Source of the DNA: RGIG7213 sp045124505
Lineage (GTDB): Bacteria; Bacillota; Clostridia; Oscillospirales; CAG-272
Direction: 5' to 3'
Assembly: GCA_045124505.1 (NCBI GenBank)
Contig: JBGVLZ010000032.1
Coordinates: 1 to 64,000, forward strand
DNA length: 64,000 nucleotides
Every line of letters starts with the position of its first letter. The stretch's first letter is position 1. Positions 27,124 through 35,670 of this stretch are shown here, piece by piece. Both the position numbers and the translations under genes were made by a program. A model generated the notes under the pieces. That model was not told the origin of the DNA. It did no database searches and saw nothing but the letters and a program-made list of their open reading frames with translations.

Positions 27124-27687
27124 TTACTGTTTTTTCCTGAGTCTGAAATAGTATATTCTTCCGCACTTATACGTTTTGACTTCCTCGTAAAGCTCCGTAA
27201 CATCGGGATTTTCCGTAAGAAAATCACCGTTTTCCGTTTCGCACAGAATTATTGCTTCGTCTTCAAGCAGATCAGCTTTATAAATTCTTATAAGTGCATC
27301 GGAAAGAAAGTCGGATGCGTAGGGCGGGTCAAGAAATACTATACCGAATTTACGCTTTGAATTTGATGCAGCACGGATATATTCCTTGTAATCAAGGCGC
27401 ATTATCTTGCATTTTGAATAGAGCTTTGTCTTCATGGCATTTTGCTTTATTATTTCAGTTGCCTCATCGGACAAGTCACAAAATACAGCACTTGATGCCC
27501 CTCTTGAAAGTGACTCAAGTCCCATCTGTCCCGAACCTGCAAACAGGTCAAGCACTGCTCTTCCCTCTATTTCAAACTGTATTGCACTGAAAACTGTTTC
27601 CTTTGCACGCTGAAGTGTCGGGCGAGTCGCCTCTCCTTCAAGCGTTATAAGCGAACAGCCCCTCGCTGTACCTGTTATAATTTTCAT
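27124..27687 (-). CDS. rsmD: 16S rRNA (guanine(966)-N2)-methyltransferase
   Basis: A 187-residue class I methyltransferase acting on G966 of 16S rRNA. MKIITGTARG at the N-terminus, RPTLQRAKETVFS near 22, SAM motif VLDLFAGSGQMGLESLSRGA near 44 (split here as VLDLFAGSG and LESLSRGA) and catalytic LDPPY near 118 are typical. The ATG with AAGGAG upstream is chosen over one 7 codons earlier that lies before the SD. Confidence 0.92.
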   Translation of the reverse strand: MKIITGTARGCSLITLEGEATRPTLQRAKETVFSAIQFEIEGRAVLDLFAGSGQMGLESLSRGASSAVFCDLSDEATEIIKQNAMKTKLYSKCKIMRLDYKEYIRAASNSKRKFGIVFLDPPYASDFLSDALIRIYKADLLEDEAIILCETENGDFLTENPDVTELYEEVKTYKCGRIYYFRLRKKQ

Positions 27688-27727
27688 CAAAAACTCCTTA
27701 ATGCACAAATATACCGTGCTTTTTTAA

Positions 27728-28873
27728 TTACATAAGCTCGTTGTAAAGAGCTGTTATTTCCTCAACGCTTGTTTCTCTGGGGTTGCCGGGGCGGCAAGCA
27801 TCATCGTAAGCCGACTGTGCAAGGAAAGGAATGTCCTCTGCCTTTACTATTGCTTTAAGGTCAGCAGGAATGCCTACATCAGCGGAAAGCTTCTTAACTG
27901 CATCTATTGCCGCTTTGCGGTATTCATCAACCGACATAGAATCAACATTTTCAACGCCCATAGCTTTTGCGATATACTTGTATTTGTCGCCTGTTTCAGG
28001 TGCATTATAAGCCATAACAGTAGGCAGAATTATAGCATTTGCAATACCGTGGGGTGTATCGTAAAGCGCACCAAGCGGGTGAGCCATAGAGTGAACGATA
28101 CCGAGACCTACGTTTGAAAATCCCATACCTGCAACATACTGACCGAGCGCCATACCCTCACGTCCGTCAGCTGTACCGTCAACAGCACCGCGCAGACTTC
28201 TTGCGATTATTTCAATAGCCTTCAGGTGGAACATATCGGAAAGCTCCCAAGCGCCCTTTGTAATATATCCCTCAATAGCGTGTGTAAGCGCATCCATACC
28301 TGTTGCCGCTGTAAGTCCCTTCGGCATTGTAGACATCATATCGGGGTCAACAAATGCAACAACGGGAATGTCGTGAACGTCAACACAAACCATTTTGCGG
28401 TTCTTTTCGGCATCTGTGATAACATAGTTGATAGTTACCTCTGCTGCAGTGCCTGCTGTTGTGGGAACTGCAAGTATCGGAACGGCTTTATTTTTAGTGG
28501 GCGCAACGCCTTCAAGTGAACGAATATCAGCAAATTCGGGGTTAGCAATAACTATACCTACTGCCTTTGCTGTATCCATCGAAGAACCGCCGCCTATAGC
28601 AACTATACAGTCAGCTCCGTATGCTTTATATGCATCGATTCCTGCTTTTACATTTTCGATCGTAGGATTGGGCTTTATGTCAGAGAAAAGTGTGTAGTCA
28701 ATTCCTGCAGCTGTAAGAATATCGGTTACTTTTGCGGAAACTCCGAATTTTACAAGATCGGGGTCGGAAGCAACAAATACCTTTTTAAAGCCTCTTGCCT
28801 TGATCTCCTCGGGAATCGCCTTTATAGCACCCGCACCGTGATAAGATGTTTCGTTAAGCACAAATCTGTTCAT
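27728..28873 (-). CDS. fucO: Lactaldehyde reductase (1,2-propanediol oxidoreductase), iron-containing ADH
   Basis: A 381-residue group III alcohol dehydrogenase close to E. coli FucO over its whole length: N-terminal NRFVLNETSYHG, NAD motif GGGSSMDTAKA near 95, PTTAGTAAEVTINYVITD, and metal ligands in GMDALTHAIEGY and HSMAHPLGALYDTPHG. It reduces L-lactaldehyde from fucose or rhamnose breakdown to propane-1,2-diol under anaerobic conditions. No other fucose or rhamnose gene is next to it; it is a single-gene unit with its own promoter. Confidence 0.9.
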   Translation of the reverse strand: MNRFVLNETSYHGAGAIKAIPEEIKARGFKKVFVASDPDLVKFGVSAKVTDILTAAGIDYTLFSDIKPNPTIENVKAGIDAYKAYGADCIVAIGGGSSMDTAKAVGIVIANPEFADIRSLEGVAPTKNKAVPILAVPTTAGTAAEVTINYVITDAEKNRKMVCVDVHDIPVVAFVDPDMMSTMPKGLTAATGMDALTHAIEGYITKGAWELSDMFHLKAIEIIARSLRGAVDGTADGREGMALGQYVAGMGFSNVGLGIVHSMAHPLGALYDTPHGIANAIILPTVMAYNAPETGDKYKYIAKAMGVENVDSMSVDEYRKAAIDAVKKLSADVGIPADLKAIVKAEDIPFLAQSAYDDACRPGNPRETSVEEITALYNELM

Positions 28874-28928
28874 TGTTATTTTTCCTTTCTGTTTTTCAAT
28901 TTGAGGAAATATTTACCTCTTATCTATT

Positions 28929-28957
28929 ATTATAACCCAAAACAGTATTTTTTACAA
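28929..28957 (-). promoter_or_regulatory. Promoter of fucO
   Basis: Minus strand TTGTAA (28957-28952), 17-nt spacer, TATAAT (28934-28929). SD AGAAAGGAAA precedes the ATG. Confidence 0.75.
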
Positions 28958-29009
28958 TGGCTTGTTTGTTAATTATTAGGGCTTTTATCAGCAAAAACGT
29001 TCAAAGATA

Positions 29010-29038
29010 TTGATTTTTCACCTATATAATTATATAAT
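29010..29038 (+). promoter_or_regulatory. Promoter of the ylmH-like gene
   Basis: TTGATT (29010-29015), 17-nt spacer, TATAAT (29033-29038); SD ACGGAGAG 20 nt further on. Confidence 0.75.
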
Positions 29039-29065
29039 AAGTCAGTATTATTTTACGGAGAGCTT

Positions 29066-29815
29066 ATGAAAAACGAAAACGATATAATTATACACAGATT
29101 TGAAGACCTTGCAGAAAGATCACTTTGCAACTATACCCCGACGTATACAGATTTTTTGGATATGAATGAGCAAAGTATACTTTTGTCCTCATACATTCCA
29201 TGCTCATTTACGCTTTACGGCGGATATGACAGTGCTGAGCGAAAGATAGCCTGTTTCAATGAAGAAGAACTTACAGCAGAGGTATCCGATTTTCCTGCTG
29301 TTTGGCTTGAAATTGCACCTTCGGCACCTAAATTTGCACAGGAGCTTTCCCACCGTGACTTTCTCGGTGCATTGATGAATCTCGGACTTGAAAGAAATGT
29401 ATTCGGCGATCTTATTATATACGAAAATAAGTGCTACGTGTACACACTTAAAAAGATAGTACCTTATATTGAAGAAAATCTTTCAAGCGTTTCAAGAACG
29501 AAGGTTGATTGCAAAACGCTTGATCGTCTGCCTCCTCTTTCAGTCCAAGAACCCGAAGAAATGACCGTCATTGCTTCATCAAACCGTGCCGATGCACTGA
29601 TCGCTTCTGTGTACAACCTTTCAAGAAGCGATGCGCTCACACTCATTGATGGCGGTAAGGTTTTTATAAACAGCGTAGTTTTAACACAAAATCACAAAAC
29701 CCTCAAAGAAAACGACACCGTTTCCGTTCGAGGGTTTGGCAGATTTATTTTTATAAACGAAACTGATAATAGAACACGAAGCGGAAAAAGCAGAATAGTA
29801 ATTAAAAAATACTGA
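29066..29815 (+). CDS. ylmH: YlmH/RqcP2-family S4-domain RNA-binding protein
   Basis: A 249-residue protein with the YlmH layout: an N-terminal domain containing FLDMNEQSILLS and YGGYDSAERKIACF, a central HRDFLGALMNLGLERNVFGDL (given in two halves of the known motif), and a C-terminal S4 domain (about 178-245; SRSDALTLIDGGKVFINSVV). Relatives bind the 50S subunit and aid rescue of stalled ribosomes (RqcP2). It usually lies in the ylm-divIVA cluster, but here it stands alone. Confidence 0.82.
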   Translation: MKNENDIIIHRFEDLAERSLCNYTPTYTDFLDMNEQSILLSSYIPCSFTLYGGYDSAERKIACFNEEELTAEVSDFPAVWLEIAPSAPKFAQELSHRDFLGALMNLGLERNVFGDLIIYENKCYVYTLKKIVPYIEENLSSVSRTKVDCKTLDRLPPLSVQEPEEMTVIASSNRADALIASVYNLSRSDALTLIDGGKVFINSVVLTQNHKTLKENDTVSVRGFGRFIFINETDNRTRSGKSRIVIKKY

Positions 29816-29817
29816 GT

Positions 29818-31308
29818 TTACTCTTTTACTTCTATTAAAATATGTTTTCCGTCACCTTTTATGGTGTGGTACTGATTATCAAGAAGTACAGGCAGGTCAT
29901 ATTCAGTTAAATCTATTTCTCTGTTAAATTCTATATTTTTCAAATTGTAATAATTCATAAAGCCATATCCGCCCCAATGCCAACCGGAATTGCCGAAAGT
30001 AACAGGTACCAAAGCATTCATCATTGTATAATCCTGCGGCATATTACTTATAGCAGGTGCATATCCGATAGAGCCTGTTATCTGCACATATTTAGTTTCA
30101 TCACCGTCAAGCAGTCCGAGCTCCATAATATCATCAATTGTAGCACTGATTCTGTAATCGGTATACGTTTTCTGTACATAAAGTGCATTTCCGTAAGCAA
30201 AGGAGAACACAACGAACACCCAACACAGTGCAAAACTTACAATTTTGGCAGGATATGCTTTTTTTGCCGATGCTACAAAAATAGCGATAAAAGCCAAAAA
30301 CGCACCAAAACCATACATCGCCCTGCATGCAAATATGGGATTATCCAAGACGAGGTATACTCCAATTGACAAAAACAGCATGGCTGCCATTATGACTACG
30401 GAAACAACAAACGCTGAAAGCTTCATCCTTTTGGAATCTCTCATAGCCACATAAATGAACGATACACATACCAGTACTGCCATGACTGTCCATTCTATTC
30501 TGAAGCAGTTCTTAATGTTATTAAAATATATGCCTGAATTTTTTATGATCTGCGGAACAAGTTCAGAAAACGGAGCCATGGAAGTAGATGCATAATTATC
30601 AGCAGGAACCATGATAAATACTCTGAATATTACCAGCCCCAAAACATATCCCGCCACAGAAGTGCCTAAAAAATACAGGATTTTTTTAATTTCTTTTCTT
30701 TCATTCCACATTTTAAATACGAGCAAGGCGACGAACATCGGAAAAATTCCGCTTGCCGCCTGATATGTCATACACATACCGAGCATTCCGACAACAACCA
30801 TCAAACCATAAAGAAGATAATTATTGCCTTTGAAGAAAAACAACGGAAGCACCGATGCAAGTATCGACAAAGCCATAAATGTAGAATCATATTTATACGA
30901 TATACATTCCAGGAAAAACGGTGTCATACCGAAAAACATTGCGGCAACATATTGCCAGAACGAAAATTTAGTCTTTCCCGAAATAACATATATAGCAACA
31001 GCACCCGATGCCGCAAGGAATACACACGCAACAAACTGCGTCAAGGGAGATGCATCTGTAAGATAATTTCCTGTGCTGAAAAATCTCGAAATAAAATTAG
31101 ATAAAAATCTGCTGTAATATTCCCACCCCTTGAACCCCGCATGCACTCTGCCCATATCATCTATATAGTTGAAATCGGCACGGAAAATAGCACTGTAAGA
31201 AATAATATATGCAAATGACAAAATACATATAGGTACCAGGAGTTTTTTTAATTCCAAACAATAGTATAAAACTTCGTTTTTAATTGCTTGATACTTTTTT
31301 TGAATCAC
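29818..31308 (-). CDS. GtrII-type membrane glucosyltransferase-like protein
   Basis: A 496-residue protein with about ten TM helices and a C-terminal soluble part (about 385-496). The early motif FNYIDDMGRVHAGFKGWEYYSR (shortened: FNYIDD, GFKGW) matches the GtrII-like/PF14264 family, which uses lipid-linked glucose to decorate surface polysaccharide. The best start is GTG at 31308, preceded by GGAGGG at 31320-31315; an in-frame ATG at 31359 lies upstream of that SD and would add 17 residues with no helix. Single-gene unit; direction convergent with ylmH. Confidence 0.75.
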   Translation of the reverse strand: MIQKKYQAIKNEVLYYCLELKKLLVPICILSFAYIISYSAIFRADFNYIDDMGRVHAGFKGWEYYSRFLSNFISRFFSTGNYLTDASPLTQFVACVFLAASGAVAIYVISGKTKFSFWQYVAAMFFGMTPFFLECISYKYDSTFMALSILASVLPLFFFKGNNYLLYGLMVVVGMLGMCMTYQAASGIFPMFVALLVFKMWNERKEIKKILYFLGTSVAGYVLGLVIFRVFIMVPADNYASTSMAPFSELVPQIIKNSGIYFNNIKNCFRIEWTVMAVLVCVSFIYVAMRDSKRMKLSAFVVSVVIMAAMLFLSIGVYLVLDNPIFACRAMYGFGAFLAFIAIFVASAKKAYPAKIVSFALCWVFVVFSFAYGNALYVQKTYTDYRISATIDDIMELGLLDGDETKYVQITGSIGYAPAISNMPQDYTMMNALVPVTFGNSGWHWGGYGFMNYYNLKNIEFNREIDLTEYDLPVLLDNQYHTIKGDGKHILIEVKE

Positions 31309-31429
31309 GAAACACCCTCCATTCGGATATATTATAGCAGTATTCTTTATTAAATGCAATAGTTAGACGTTAATTTATAACCATAAAAAGTTTTTTTGCA
31401 TATAATATAACAAAACATAAGGGGGATAT

Positions 31430-31918
31430 ATGCAAAATTCAAATTTTATAAGGATCGCACGGTTGTTATCCCGCAGACCCAAAGCCTGGGCACGGCTCAG
31501 CGGTTCTGAATTATATGAAGCAATATCGGGAATTGTCGGATTTTATCCGACAGACACAGGGATTTTAGTGGCAAGTGAAATATACGGCTTGCCGATTTCC
31601 GATGTAAAATGCGAAAGTCCCATTTTGGGTATGCACATACATGAAGGAAATTCATGCACGGGAAGCACCGACGATCCGTTTGAAAATGCAGGTGTACACT
31701 ACAACCCAAACCGATGTCCGCATCCGTTTCACGCAGGAGATATGGTGCCGATATTCAGTGCTGACGGTTACGGATTTTCTGCATTTTTTACAGATCGCTT
31801 TACACTTGATGAAATAATCGGCAAAGCAGTTATACTTCATCTTTCAGCCGATGATTTTCACACACAACCATCAGGCAATTCGGGTGAAAAAATCGCATGC
31901 GGCATAATAAGAAAATAG
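31430..31918 (+). CDS. Cu/Zn superoxide dismutase family protein without signal peptide
   Basis: A 162-residue protein with the whole Cu/Zn SOD ligand set: H69 and H71 (HIHEG), H90 (AGVHYNP), H98, H101 and D104 (HAGD), H137, and the disulfide pair C76/C157. The C-terminal QPSGNSGEKIACGII is the classical SodC ending. Unlike most bacterial SodC, which are exported, the N-terminus is basic without a hydrophobic signal, so the protein is probably cytosolic. SD AAGGGGGA upstream. The normal active-site Arg is not in its usual place next to the C-terminus, so activity should not be taken for granted. Confidence 0.82.
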   Translation: MQNSNFIRIARLLSRRPKAWARLSGSELYEAISGIVGFYPTDTGILVASEIYGLPISDVKCESPILGMHIHEGNSCTGSTDDPFENAGVHYNPNRCPHPFHAGDMVPIFSADGYGFSAFFTDRFTLDEIIGKAVILHLSADDFHTQPSGNSGEKIACGIIRK

Positions 31919-31930
31919 TTATACATCAAG

Positions 31931-32270
31931 TCATAACCACCGGCTAAGCCGGTGGCTTGCTCAGCCCTATAAGGGCATGTTACTGGCGGGGCTGAAAGCC
32001 CACTGAAACATTTGACACTTGCAAACTAGCCCTACCGCCACAGATGTGGCTACACAGAACCCAAGCCTTCTCCTGCGGGAGAAGGGGGACCACAATAGTG
32101 GTGGATGAGGAGTTGATTTGAACATAAAACACCTCATCCGTCAGCCTGCGGCTGACACCTGTCCCCCATCACTTGACTTTGTCAAGTGACTGGGGAAGGC
32201 TTACGCTGTAGCGGGATTGCTCAACGGCAAAAGCCTCTTTGGAACCACCCGCTCAGTGGGTGGTTTTCGT
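31931..32270. repeat. PATE-like element with IS200/IS605-type hairpin ends
   Basis: No gene. Left end: perfect 8-bp hairpin CCACCGGC/GCCGGTGG with TAA loop (31937-31955), followed by a second hairpin (AGCCCTATAAGGGC). Right end: 8-bp hairpin AACCACCC/GGGTGGTT (32243-32265). Subterminal hairpins without inverted termini are typical of IS200/IS605 elements and the short palindrome-associated elements derived from them. No TnpA or TnpB coding remains. Another repeat is nested at 32063-32202. Confidence 0.6.
32063..32202. repeat. Nested dispersed repeat with AAGCCTT ends
   Basis: Bounded by inverted AAGCCTTCTCC and GGGGAAGGCTT, with internal hairpins (CTCCTGCGGGAG; TCACTTGAC/GTCAAGTGA) and the tract CCTCATCCGTCAGCCTGCGGC. 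It shares its core with 11730-11779, so it belongs to a dispersed family in this genome. Confidence 0.6.
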
Positions 32271-32281
32271 TATACAATCAA

Positions 32282-32311
32282 AAGATGGGAACATCGAAAT
32301 GTTCCCATCTT
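32282..32311 (-). terminator. Terminator of the alpha operon
   Basis: A 13-bp stem (32311-32299 with 32294-32282) closed by a TTCG tetraloop on the minus strand, just after rplQ. The following T tract is short (TTTGATTG), but the stem is very stable. Confidence 0.78.
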
Positions 32312-32318
32312 ATTTTTT

Positions 32319-32756
32319 TTATTCAGCGTCCTTTTCGGCTTTCTTTTCTGCCTTTTTAGCAGCTTTTTCTGCCTTCTTGTCAGCTTTTTCATCCTTTGCT
32401 GCGGGCTTTTCGTAACCAACAAGCTTAATTACTGCCATTTCAGCAGCGTCGCCTCTACGGGGACCGAGCTTGTAAATTGCGGTGTAGCCACCGTTTCTTT
32501 CAGCATAAAGGGGTGCAAGTTCGTTAAATACCTTGCTAACAACAGCTTCTTTTGTTATAAATGCAAGAGCAGCACGGCGGGAAGCCAAAGTATTCTTCTT
32601 GCCGAGTGTGATCATCTTTTCAGCCAAGGGTCTTACTTCTTTTGCTCTTGTAAGAGTTGTTACTATCTGACCGTTTTCAAGCAACAGAGTAACCATGCCT
32701 TTGAGCATTGCCATTCTGTGCTCGGTGGTTCTGCCTAATTTTCTTGTACCGGGCAT
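32319..32756 (-). CDS. rplQ: 50S ribosomal protein L17
   Basis: 145 residues; the first 116 are a normal L17 (MPGTRKLGRTTEHRMAML start). Residues 117-145 form an added tail of almost only Lys, Ala, Glu and Asp, a predicted highly charged helix not found in the compact L17s. Last gene of the alpha operon, after rpoA. Confidence 0.96.
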   Translation of the reverse strand: MPGTRKLGRTTEHRMAMLKGMVTLLLENGQIVTTLTRAKEVRPLAEKMITLGKKNTLASRRAALAFITKEAVVSKVFNELAPLYAERNGGYTAIYKLGPRRGDAAEMAVIKLVGYEKPAAKDEKADKKAEKAAKKAEKKAEKDAE

Positions 32757-32782
32757 TTATCTATACCTCCTTATATTCTTGC

Positions 32783-33739
32783 TCAATCTTCGCTTTTCTT
32801 AAAGCCAAGACCGAGTGAGGCGAGTTTCTGGTGAACCTCATCAAGAGATTTCTTTCCGAGGTTACGAACCTTGATCATCTCATCCTCTGTTTTATTGATC
32901 AAATCTTCCACTGTGTGAATATCCGCACGCTTCAAGCAGTTGAAGCTTCTTACGGACAAGTCAAGCTCCTCAATGGTCATCTCAAGAACTTTTTCTTTCT
33001 TGGTTTCCTCACGCTCAACCATAATCGATTCACTCTTTGCTTCATCAGAAAGTTCAACAAAGAGGTTGAGATGCTCGTTGAGTATCTTGGCACCTAATGA
33101 TATAGCTTTCTTTGCCGTTATAGTACCGTTTGTAACAACGGAAACCGTAAGCTTATCAAAGTCTGTTATGCCGCTGTTTCCTACCCTGGTGGATTCAACC
33201 GTGTAATTGACCTTAAGTACCGGGGTGTATATGGAATCGGTATATATCAAACCTATCTGCGGAGGATTGATTTGCTTGTTCTTTTCTTGCGATACATAGC
33301 CACGGCCGCGGTCGAATGTAATTTCCATGAAAAGATTTGCGTTTTCGGAAAGTGTGGCAATATGGTGATCGGGGTTAAGAATCTCAACATCCGCATCTTC
33401 CTGAATATCGCCTGCTTTAACCTCACACTCACCCGTCATATCGATAATTACTTTCTTGGGGCCTTCGCCGTAAAGCTGTGCAACAATACCTTTAATATTG
33501 AGGATTATCTCGCAAACATCCTCTTTAACACCGGGTATGGTGGATATCTCATGCAATACACCGTTTATCTTAACGCTGACGGGAGCTACGCCGGGCAGCG
33601 AAGACAAGAGAACTCTACGTAAAGAGTTACCGAGTGTTGTACCGTATCCTCTTTCGAGGGGCTCTACCACGAATGAACCGCTCTTTCCGTCCTCGCTGAG
33701 GTCGATCGCGGTTATGTTCGGCTTTTGTATTTCTATCAT
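32783..33739 (-). CDS. rpoA: DNA-directed RNA polymerase subunit alpha
   Basis: 318 residues: N-terminal assembly domain (GTTLGNSLRRVLLSSLPG near 32-49) and C-terminal alpha-CTD (about 245-310, LDLSVRSFNCLKRA and NLGKKSLDEV helices) that contacts UP elements and activators. SD AGGAGGTA. Separated from rpsD by 81 bp containing a small hairpin. Confidence 0.97.
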   Translation of the reverse strand: MIEIQKPNITAIDLSEDGKSGSFVVEPLERGYGTTLGNSLRRVLLSSLPGVAPVSVKINGVLHEISTIPGVKEDVCEIILNIKGIVAQLYGEGPKKVIIDMTGECEVKAGDIQEDADVEILNPDHHIATLSENANLFMEITFDRGRGYVSQEKNKQINPPQIGLIYTDSIYTPVLKVNYTVESTRVGNSGITDFDKLTVSVVTNGTITAKKAISLGAKILNEHLNLFVELSDEAKSESIMVEREETKKEKVLEMTIEELDLSVRSFNCLKRADIHTVEDLINKTEDEMIKVRNLGKKSLDEVHQKLASLGLGFKKSED

Positions 33740-33820
33740 TGAGTACCTCCTAATTATTATTTAATTCAAATAAGCACCTATGCCGCCCTATATGGCGCAT
33801 CGGCTGTAGGGAGGCTGTTA

Positions 33821-34450
33821 TTACTTGGAATAAAGCTCTACGATGAGGTGTTCTTCGAAGGGGAATGTTACATCCTCTCTTGTAGGAAGAACAGTTACCT
33901 TTGCAACTGCATTCTCAGCGTCAACCTCAAGCCACTTGGGAGCTGTCTTTGTAGCCATTTCTTCGATAAGCTGCTTAACTCTTGTACCGTTCTTAGCCTT
34001 ATCTGTAACAGCTATAACATCTCCTGCTTTTACAATAATGGAGGGAATGTCAGCCTTTTTGCCGTTCAAGGTAAAGTGACCGTGACGGACGAGCTGTCTG
34101 GATTCTTTTCTTGATGAACCCATACCCATCTGATAAACTACGTTATCAAGTCTTCTTTCAAGCAAAGAAAGAAGGTTATCACCTGTTACGCCTGCCTTCT
34201 TGTCAGCCTTTTCAAAATACATTCTGAACTGCTTTTCAGCAACGCCGTAATATCTCTTTGCTTTCTGCTTTTCACGCAGCTGCATACCATACTCGCCAAC
34301 CTTCTTCTTTGCAGCACCATGCTGACCGGGAGCTGATTCTTTTCTGGTAATGAGTGCGCACTTGTCTGAAAGGCACTTGTCGCCCTTCAAAAACAGCTTT
34401 GTACCTTCTCTGCGGCAAAGTCTGCACGCAGGACCTGTATATCTTGCCAT
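33821..34450 (-). CDS. rpsD: 30S ribosomal protein S4
   Basis: 209 residues: N-terminal zinc-type region with C9-x2-C12 and a second Cys pair near 26-31 (C+ form), then the S4 RNA-binding domain (about 98-160, RRLDNVVYQMG). Binds 16S early in 30S assembly. In clostridial order between rpsK and rpoA. Confidence 0.97.
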   Translation of the reverse strand: MARYTGPACRLCRREGTKLFLKGDKCLSDKCALITRKESAPGQHGAAKKKVGEYGMQLREKQKAKRYYGVAEKQFRMYFEKADKKAGVTGDNLLSLLERRLDNVVYQMGMGSSRKESRQLVRHGHFTLNGKKADIPSIIVKAGDVIAVTDKAKNGTRVKQLIEEMATKTAPKWLEVDAENAVAKVTVLPTREDVTFPFEEHLIVELYSK

Positions 34451-34465
34451 CTTGTTTCTTCCTCC

Positions 34466-34867
34466 TTACACGCGTCTTCTCTTGGGAGGTCTGCATCCGT
34501 TGTGAGGGATGGGTGTAACATCTCTGATAAGAGTGATGTCAAGACCTGTCGCCTGAAGTGCACGGATTGCCGCCTCTCTGCCTGAGCCGGGGCCTTTTAC
34601 GTAAACTTCTACGGTTTTCATGCCATGCTCCATAGCGAGCTTTGCAGCAGTTTCTGCCGCCATCTGAGCTGCAAACGGAGTAGACTTTCTTGAACCCTTA
34701 AAGCCGAGTTCGCCTGCGGAAGCCCAAGAAACCGTATTGCCTTCCGTATCGGTTATGGTTATGATTGTGTTATTGAAAGTAGACTGAATATGTGCAGCGC
34801 CTGATGCAATATTCTTACGCTCGCGGCGCTTCTTAACAGCCTTCTTTGCTGTTTTAACCTTTGCCAT
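34466..34867 (-). CDS. rpsK: 30S ribosomal protein S11
   Basis: 133 residues; typical S11 with GAAHIQSTFNNTIITITD, and the C-terminal PHNGCRPPKRRRV tail that contacts 16S in the platform. 15 bp from rpsD, 15 bp after rpsM. Confidence 0.97.
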   Translation of the reverse strand: MAKVKTAKKAVKKRRERKNIASGAAHIQSTFNNTIITITDTEGNTVSWASAGELGFKGSRKSTPFAAQMAAETAAKLAMEHGMKTVEVYVKGPGSGREAAIRALQATGLDITLIRDVTPIPHNGCRPPKRRRV

Positions 34868-34882
34868 TTAGCTTGTCACTCC

Positions 34883-35251
34883 TTATTTCTTCTTATTCGC
34901 TATTGTCTTAGCGGGACCTTTTCTCGTTCTTGCGTTTGTCTTTGTTCTCTGACCTCTTACAGGCAGACCCTTTCTGTGACGAACGCCTCTGTAGCAACCG
35001 ATTTCAACGAGTCTCTTGATGTCCATCGCAATTTCACGGCGAAGTTCACCTTCAACCAAGTGGTTATTTTCGATCTCGTCACGAAGCTTTGCTACATCTT
35101 CTTCGGTAAGATCCTTACATCTTGTATCAGGATCGATGCCTGTTTTTGCAAGGATCTGGTTCGACGTTGTTCTGCCGATACCGTATATATAGGTAAGACC
35201 TATTTCAACTCTTTTTGCGTTGGGTATATCAACACCAGCTATACGTGCCAT
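34883..35251 (-). CDS. rpsM: 30S ribosomal protein S13
   Basis: 122 residues; MARIAGVDIPNAKRVEIGLT start, helix-two-turn-helix and the basic C-terminal tail (GQRTKTNARTRKGPAKT) reaching the decoding centre and tRNA. Confidence 0.97.
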   Translation of the reverse strand: MARIAGVDIPNAKRVEIGLTYIYGIGRTTSNQILAKTGIDPDTRCKDLTEEDVAKLRDEIENNHLVEGELRREIAMDIKRLVEIGCYRGVRHRKGLPVRGQRTKTNARTRKGPAKTIANKKK

Positions 35252-35274
35252 TGATTTTATTACCTCCTGTATTA

Positions 35275-35388
35275 TTAACCCTGTTTCTGCTTATGCTTGG
35301 GGTTTTCGCATATGACCATTACACGGCCCTTTCTTCTGATTATCTTGCATTTTTCGCAGATTTTCTTTACGGAAGGCTTTACTTTCAT
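35275..35388 (-). CDS. rpmJ: 50S ribosomal protein L36
   Basis: 37 residues, MKVKPSVKKICEKCKIIRRK at the start. Zinc ribbon C11, C14, C27, H32 (C+ form). Too short for routine ORF calling but in its normal place between infA and rpsM, with a GGAATGGT region as weak SD. Confidence 0.96.
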   Translation of the reverse strand: MKVKPSVKKICEKCKIIRRKGRVMVICENPKHKQKQG

Positions 35389-35430
35389 ATTGTGACACCA
35401 TTCCTTTCATAATTTTGAATGTGCGTTAGT

Positions 35431-35649
35431 TTATTTTGTTCTCCAGGTGATACGTCCTTTTGTGAGGTCGTAAACAGAAACCTCAACCGTAACCTTATCA
35501 CCAACGAGTATTTTAATGCAATTGAGTCTGAGCTTGCCCGAAATATTCGCAGTCACTACATGACCGTTGGGCAATTTTACCTTGAAGGTCGCATTGGGAA
35601 GTGCTTCCGTAACGACACCTTCAAATTCTATTACATCATCCTTTGGCAG
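35431..35649 (-). CDS. infA: Translation initiation factor IF-1, apparent CTG start
   Basis: OB-fold factor that binds the A site of the 30S. No ATG or GTG exists at the expected start. A TTG at 35664 opens the frame, but the only SD, GGAGGGG (35662-35656), overlaps and follows it. CTG at 35649, 6 nt after that SD, gives a 72-residue protein beginning (M)PKDDVIEFEG, which is exactly the usual IF-1 length and N-terminus. ATT codons at 35655 and 35652 are alternatives. A non-AUG start could permit IF-dependent control, as known for AUU-started infC. Confidence 0.9.
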   Translation of the reverse strand: MPKDDVIEFEGVVTEALPNATFKVKLPNGHVVTANISGKLRLNCIKILVGDKVTVEVSVYDLTKGRITWRTK

Positions 35650-35670
35650 AATAATCCCCTCCAAACTTAA

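Noticed and set aside
35650..35664. TTG at 35664 as start of infA
   Set aside because: The only SD overlaps and follows it, and it would add five residues not found in IF-1.
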